NCBI GenBank assembly: GCA_030754805.1
Contig: JASLZO010000028.1
Span: 1 to 10,141 of the forward strand
DNA: 10,141 nt
Direction: 5' to 3'
Origin: Dehalococcoidia bacterium
GTDB taxonomy: Bacteria; Chloroflexota; Dehalococcoidia; UBA6926
The notes below the pieces were generated by a model that was not told the DNA's origin, searched no databases, and saw nothing but the letters and a program-made list of their open reading frames with translations. Each line of letters starts with the position of its first letter. The first letter of the stretch is position 1. This document shows, one piece after another, positions 5,946-10,141 of this stretch. The translations under genes and the position numbers were made by a program.

Positions 5946-6952
5946 CTGCTCTCGGATCTCGGCGGGGGCCGGGATCCGACGCGCCCTAGCAGGTCCTTCG
6001 CTGACGCCTCAGACGTCGAGAGCGACGCGAAGATCGTCCCGCCCTGCGTTCGCGCCACCGTGGAAAGTCCATCAGCCCGGTATACGAATCCGCGTCCGCT
6101 CGAAAGGCGAACGGGCGTCAGTCCTAAACGTTGCGCCCCAACATTAAATGTCAACGAAAGCAACGGGGCCGGCAACGTGGTGTCCGTCGCGAACAGTACG
6201 TCAGTCCCCTGACCCGCCAGCGCACCCGCCACTTCGGATGGGCGAATCACGTCAGGTACCGAATCCCCATACACAGCAAAGACAACGTGTTTCACGCCTG
6301 ATTGGGAAAGCAACCCGGTGACCGGTTGCAGGTCTGGCCATCCTTGCTTCGCTAGCGCTCGCAGGGCCACCGGCATCAACCGTGGAGTGAACTGGACCCA
6401 GCCGGCCCCCAGTACCCGCTGATTTGGTTGTCGGGGGAACGACTGCAGGGTATTCGTTGCAACTCTAGCGCTTCGATCGCCATTGACGTACAGATCGTTC
6501 GTGAGGGCGATGATGATATCGACGGCTGAAACTCCGTCTCCAAGGACCAGATCGAGGGCAACTCCTCGCTGGCGTGTCCAGAGCGATGAGGAAGTTTCCG
6601 TCTGGTTCAACTTGTCGAGCGCGATGGTCGCACCAGTTTGATTCGGAAATCGAACTCGTGCCGCGATCGCGGAAAAGCCATCGACGTCAAAAGGCCCGAG
6701 CCAGATCGACATAGTCTCGACGTCCCCCTTAATCCGGAGAAGAGTTCCATCGGGGGCCACGATGCCTTCCGCGATGGACATCGGCTCGCCACCCAGGCTC
6801 ATATAGATGTACCCACCAAGTGGCGCGGCCGGTAGTACTGAACCGAAGCCTTCCGGGAGGTCGGGATCGCCCTCACGAGCTCCGGCTTGCACGCACCCGG
6901 CGAATACGATTGCGAAGGCGGCGAGAAGTCCAAAGGATACGAGGCGGGCCAC
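5942..6952 (-). CDS. Putative lipoprotein of unknown function in the uvrB cluster
   Basis: The family is not recognised. The start MARLVSFGLLAAFAIVFAGC is a compact signal peptide with an FAGC lipobox, predicting lipid anchoring at Cys20, the only cysteine. The rest (316 residues) has no membrane segment or catalytic motif I can name; it alternates beta-like stretches with Gly/Ser-rich turns, suggesting a beta-rich extracytoplasmic domain. One stretch, GVKHVVFAVYGD, looks like a buried beta strand and turn. The C-terminus (RPPPRSESR) is Pro/Arg-rich. The start is GTG at 6952 with GGAG (6963-6960, within the end of uvrB) 7 nt upstream. The gap to the uvrB stop is only 4 nt, and the gene's own stop overlaps the cupin start, so it is almost certainly co-transcribed with both. 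A DNA-repair role should not be inferred from position alone. Confidence 0.78.
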   Translation of the reverse strand: MARLVSFGLLAAFAIVFAGCVQAGAREGDPDLPEGFGSVLPAAPLGGYIYMSLGGEPMSIAEGIVAPDGTLLRIKGDVETMSIWLGPFDVDGFSAIAARVRFPNQTGATIALDKLNQTETSSSLWTRQRGVALDLVLGDGVSAVDIIIALTNDLYVNGDRSARVATNTLQSFPRQPNQRVLGAGWVQFTPRLMPVALRALAKQGWPDLQPVTGLLSQSGVKHVVFAVYGDSVPDVIRPSEVAGALAGQGTDVLFATDTTLPAPLLSLTFNVGAQRLGLTPVRLSSGRGFVYRADGLSTVARTQGGTIFASLSTSEASAKDLLGRVGSRPPPRSESR

Positions 6953-6956
6953 CGGT

Positions 6957-8960
6957 TTACTCCATCACTCGTCGCAGTTCGACCATCTGGTCGCGGAACG
7001 CCGCCGCCTTCTCGAATTCCAGGTTCTTTGACGCCTGTTTCATCTGTTTTTCGAGGTCACGAACGATCCGTGCAAGGTCGTCCTTCGGAAGATCACCGGT
7101 GTTCAGTTGATACGGAGCGCGAGTCTCCGCCACCTGACGCACCCGTTCGGTGATGTCGCTGACGGCTTTCTGGATCCCCTGCGGAATGATTCCATGCTCT
7201 TCGTTGAAGGCGGCTTGCAGTTCCCGGCGTCGATACGTCTCTTCGGTCGCTTGGAGCATCGAATCCGTCACTTGATCCGCATACATGATGACGTGGCCGT
7301 TGAGGTGCCGGGCCGCCCGACCGATCGTCTGGATCAACGACGTCCCTGAGCGCAGATAGCCTTCCTTGTCCGCATCCAAGACAGCTACCAGACTCACCTC
7401 AGGAAGGTCGAGACCTTCTCGAAGCAGGTTGATCCCGACGATGACGTCGTAAACGCCGAGCCTAAGGTCACGCAGAATTTCGGTTCGCTCGAGTGTCTCC
7501 ACATCCGCATGGATGTAGTGAGTTTTGACCCCCATTTCCTTGAGATAGTCGGCGAGTTGCTCCGCCATCCGTTTCGTCAGCGTGGTGACCAGGGCCCGCT
7601 CTCCTCGATCGACACGCTCGCGGATCTCGTGGAGGAGATCGTCGATTTGGCCCTGTGTCGGTTTTACTTCGATCGTCGGGTCAATCAGTCCGGTGGGCCG
7701 GATGACCTGCTGCACCACTTGACTACTGACCTCATGTTCGTACGCCGCAGGGGTGGCGGAGACAAAAACTACCTGGTTGATCAGTTGCTCGAACTCGGTG
7801 TAGTTGAGGGGTCTGTTGTCTAGTGCCGACGGGAGTCGGAAACCAAAGTCGACGAGTGTCTGTTTCCGTGAAACGTCACCGTGGAACATCCCTCGCACCT
7901 GGGGAACGGTCATGTGTGACTCGTCGACGAAGAGAAGATAGTCCTTCGGAAAGTAATCCAGAAGGCACCACGGACGGCTCCCCGCGGGACGTTGTTGGAG
8001 ATGACGCGAGTAGTTCTCGATGCCCGAGCAATAGCCAACCTCGCGCATCATCTCCAGGTCGTAGCGGGTCCGTTGTTCCAGTCGTTGAGCTTCAACAAGC
8101 TTGCCTTGCTCCTGAAACCAAGTGACTCGGCCCCGCATCTCCTCCTCGGCATCTCGAATCGCTGCCTTCAGTTTCTCCTCGCCAGTGACCCAGTGTTTCG
8201 CTGGATACAGTGCGACCCTGTCGCGCTCCGCCAGGATTTCTCCGGTCGTTGGATCGACAGATACGATCCTTTCGATCACGTCGCCAAAGAACTCAACGCG
8301 CACCGCCAACTCTTCATAAACCGGTTGTAGTTCAAGAGTGTCACCGCGAACCCGGAATCGGGCCCGGGTCACGTCGTAATCGTTCCGCTCGTACTGCATG
8401 TCGATCAAACGCCGGATCACCACGTCCCGAGGGGTACGAGACCCTTTTTCGAGCACCAGGATAAAGCTGGCATATTCGTCCGGGGCGCCAAGCCCGTAGA
8501 TACACGAGACCGAAGCGACGATCAGTACGTCATTTCTTTCCCAGAGGGCCTTCGTCGCTGCATGGCGCAGACGGTCGATCTCGTCATTGATCTCCGCATC
8601 TTTCTCGATATACGTGTCGGTCCGAGCGACATACGCCTCGGGTTGGTAGTAGTCGTAGTAGGAGACGAAATATTCGACGGCGTTCTTCGGAAAGAACTCC
8701 CGGAATTCCATGCAAAGTTGTGCCGCTAGTGTTTTGTTATGGGCGATCACCAGCGTCGGTCGTTGGATCTCTTGGACGATGTTGGCCATCGTGAACGTCT
8801 TGCCACTGCCCGTAACGCCCTTTAACGTCTGGAAGCGGTCACCCTCGACGACCCGCTCGGCGATCTGTGCGACCGCGGCCGGTTGATCACCGGTCATCTG
8901 AAACGGCGCAGCGAGTTGGAAGTGTTGGCCTGTGCCGGCAGCAGGTGTGAGGGTCGTCAT
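6957..8960 (-). CDS. uvrB: UvrABC system protein B (excinuclease helicase subunit)
   Basis: UvrB is the cytoplasmic damage-verifying subunit of bacterial nucleotide-excision repair. UvrA loads it onto DNA, and it then recruits UvrC for dual incision. The N-terminal [11 protein letters not shown] is typical. Walker A GVTGSGKT is at residues 48-55, followed by [12 protein letters not shown]. The aromatic beta-hairpin that inserts between DNA strands is intact (about 98-135, with [11 protein letters not shown]). The Walker B-like DESH is at 346-349, SATP follows, and late helicase motifs include [17 protein letters not shown] and QTIGRAARH. The C-terminal UVR domain (about 632-667), which contacts UvrC, is complete. 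The length of 667 residues is normal. The start is ATG at 8960 with only a weak purine-rich stretch upstream. It is the first gene of the minus-strand cluster. No recognisable LexA box is seen in the 138 nt separating it from the divergent dehydrogenase gene. Confidence 0.98.
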   Translation of the reverse strand: MTTLTPAAGTGQHFQLAAPFQMTGDQPAAVAQIAERVVEGDRFQTLKGVTGSGKTFTMANIVQEIQRPTLVIAHNKTLAAQLCMEFREFFPKNAVEYFVSYYDYYQPEAYVARTDTYIEKDAEINDEIDRLRHAATKALWERNDVLIVASVSCIYGLGAPDEYASFILVLEKGSRTPRDVVIRRLIDMQYERNDYDVTRARFRVRGDTLELQPVYEELAVRVEFFGDVIERIVSVDPTTGEILAERDRVALYPAKHWVTGEEKLKAAIRDAEEEMRGRVTWFQEQGKLVEAQRLEQRTRYDLEMMREVGYCSGIENYSRHLQQRPAGSRPWCLLDYFPKDYLLFVDESHMTVPQVRGMFHGDVSRKQTLVDFGFRLPSALDNRPLNYTEFEQLINQVVFVSATPAAYEHEVSSQVVQQVIRPTGLIDPTIEVKPTQGQIDDLLHEIRERVDRGERALVTTLTKRMAEQLADYLKEMGVKTHYIHADVETLERTEILRDLRLGVYDVIVGINLLREGLDLPEVSLVAVLDADKEGYLRSGTSLIQTIGRAARHLNGHVIMYADQVTDSMLQATEETYRRRELQAAFNEEHGIIPQGIQKAVSDITERVRQVAETRAPYQLNTGDLPKDDLARIVRDLEKQMKQASKNLEFEKAAAFRDQMVELRRVME

Positions 8961-9098
8961 GAGTCTCGCGGTCGATTTTGACCAGCGGGGAAAGTGGCTA
9001 CGGCTTCCAGTCTACTAAGGTGGGCGGTGCTTGAGCCTCGACCGGTACACTTATTCGGGCTGTTCGCCTGGCAGGACTGTTCTCCATGGGGGTTTTCG
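8961..9098. promoter_or_regulatory. Divergent uvrB / acyl-CoA dehydrogenase promoter region
   Basis: These 138 nt must hold start signals for both divergent genes. On the plus strand TACACT (9046-9051) matches four of six -10 positions but has no well-placed -35 element. TTGAGC (9031-9036) resembles a -35 but sits too close. GGGGG at 9088-9092 is a plausible ribosome binding site 6 nt before the ATG at 9099. I see no palindromic operator of note. Function is inferred from gene arrangement. Confidence 0.35.
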
Positions 9099-10141
9099 AT
9101 GGATTTTCGATTCACGGCTGAAGATGAGGCTCTGAGGGCTGAAGCCCTCGAGTTCACCCGTAAAGAGTGGGACCCGCGAGGATATGGAGACGGCGCCGGG
9201 ATCTATTACGGACTCGCGTGGGACCACGAGGATCCTGGACTGGGTTCTTTGATCAATGACTTCGAGAAGAAGCTGGTCAACAAGGGTTGGTGGACGATGC
9301 ACTGGCCCACCGAACACGGTGGCCAAGGGGTGAGCATCACCACGCAGATGGCGTACCGAGAAGCCATGTCGTATGCGGGAGCCCCAGCAACGTTTGGCGG
9401 AGGTCTCGTAGCACCGGTCCTGATGATTCAGGGTGCTGACTGGATGAAGGAGCAGTTCCTCCCTCAGATTGCCAACGCCGACCTCGAGTTTTCACAGGGC
9501 TTCAGCGAACCGGACGCAGGTTCCGACCTCGCGGGCCTGAAGACGAGCGCCGTCAGAGATGGTGACGACTATGTGGTCAACGGCCAAAAGATCTGGGGAA
9601 CGTATAGAGACCCGTGGATCCACATCCTCGTCAGAACAGACCCGGAGGCCCCGAAACACCGCGGGATCACATACCTACTGGCGCCCTTGAGGGACGAACA
9701 GGGGAACTATCCTCCCGGCGTCTCGGTCCGAGGAATCCCTGACGCACTCGGGCGCCACCGGTGGGACGAACTCTTCATGGAGGACTGGAGGGTCCCGGCT
9801 CAGAACATTATCGGGGAAGAAAACCGCGGCTGGTACGCCGCGATGACAACCCTCAGTTTCGAGCGCTCGAATATCGAGGGACCGGCCATGCTGATCAGGA
9901 TCATCGAGGAGTTCGTGGAACACAGTCGCCACCTCGCGCGAACGTCAGGCTCCAACCCCCTGGATCGCGCCGTCGTACGAAATCAAGTCGCGAATCTGCG
10001 CCTCGAGGTCGAGACCATGCGGATGCTCTCCTACCGCGTCGGCTGGATGCAGACCAAGGGCGAGATCCCTGTGATGGAAGCCTCGATGACGAAATTCTTG
10101 GGCGATGAGTTGACCCAGAGGGTCTACCGGTTCATTTCACG
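9099..10141 (+). CDS. Acyl-CoA dehydrogenase, 3' end beyond the window
   Basis: This FAD-dependent enzyme introduces the alpha-beta double bond of an acyl-CoA thioester and passes electrons to ETF, as in beta-oxidation or amino-acid and branched-chain catabolism. The frame is open from ATG 9099 to the right edge (347 codons; usual length about 380-400), so the C-terminal part is missing. The N-terminal helical domain begins MDFRFTAEDEALRAEALEF and carries WPTEHGGQG. The middle beta domain has the flavin/substrate signature GFSEPDAGSD (134-143) with Phe where the consensus prefers an aliphatic residue, then YVVNGQKIWGTY (158-169, Trp166). The C-terminal helical domain starts near GWYAAMTTLSFERS. 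The Glu used as base by many family members lies near the C-terminus and cannot be checked here. Substrate length is unknown. It is divergent from uvrB and probably unrelated to it. Confidence 0.92.
   Translation, partial: MDFRFTAEDEALRAEALEFTRKEWDPRGYGDGAGIYYGLAWDHEDPGLGSLINDFEKKLVNKGWWTMHWPTEHGGQGVSITTQMAYREAMSYAGAPATFGGGLVAPVLMIQGADWMKEQFLPQIANADLEFSQGFSEPDAGSDLAGLKTSAVRDGDDYVVNGQKIWGTYRDPWIHILVRTDPEAPKHRGITYLLAPLRDEQGNYPPGVSVRGIPDALGRHRWDELFMEDWRVPAQNIIGEENRGWYAAMTTLSFERSNIEGPAMLIRIIEEFVEHSRHLARTSGSNPLDRAVVRNQVANLRLEVETMRMLSYRVGWMQTKGEIPVMEASMTKFLGDELTQRVYRFIS

Noticed and set aside
898..9046. Hexamer ACCGGT near several gene starts (898, 1895, 6951, 9041)
   Set aside because: The same palindrome also occurs several times inside coding regions (for example near 4111 and 6321), so its presence upstream of genes is not specific.
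8961..9098. LexA/SOS box upstream of uvrB
   Set aside because: GCGAACAGCCCGAAT on the minus strand has a GAAC half but no GTTC partner at the right distance, so no SOS box of the CGAAC-N4-GTTCG type is present.

Overview
This is an ordinary-looking chromosomal stretch of a moderately GC-rich bacterium (my impression is high-50s % GC), almost fully coding. I see no mobile element, CRISPR array or tRNA. Two things point weakly to Chloroflexota (SAR202/Dehalococcoidia-like lineages). One is a lipoprotein with a Thr-Pro-rich linker behind its lipobox. The other is an FtsK with a charged insertion in its alpha domain that I associate with that phylum. A deep-branching actinobacterium is the main alternative. 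This is inference, not a database result.

Layout: positions 1-67 hold structured sequence of unknown identity, followed by a strong hairpin (68-96), probably a terminator. A minus-strand lipoprotein gene (110-817) diverges from galU (944-1837). galU is followed in the same direction by ftsK (1927-4419). ftsK runs head-on into the last gene of a four-gene minus-strand cluster, and the two stop codons overlap by 4 nt. In reading order the cluster is uvrB (8960-6957), a second lipoprotein (6952-5942, 4-nt gap), a cysteine-dioxygenase-like cupin (5945-5337, ATGA overlap) and an Mrp/NBP35-family P-loop ATPase (5249-4416, after an 87-nt gap). Divergent from uvrB, an acyl-CoA dehydrogenase gene starts at 9099 and runs off the right edge.

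Function: galU supplies UDP-glucose for envelope glycans, ftsK does septal chromosome translocation, uvrB does nucleotide-excision repair, and the acyl-CoA dehydrogenase belongs to fatty or acyl-CoA oxidation. The most unusual part is the uvrB cluster. A repair gene is tightly linked to an unrecognised lipoprotein and a thiol-dioxygenase-like enzyme whose expected triad Tyr appears to be Leu. The same cluster ends with an Mrp-family ATPase that lacks the CxxC iron-sulfur cysteines and has only one cysteine in the whole protein. I do not see clear evidence of a wholly new defence or mobile system here.
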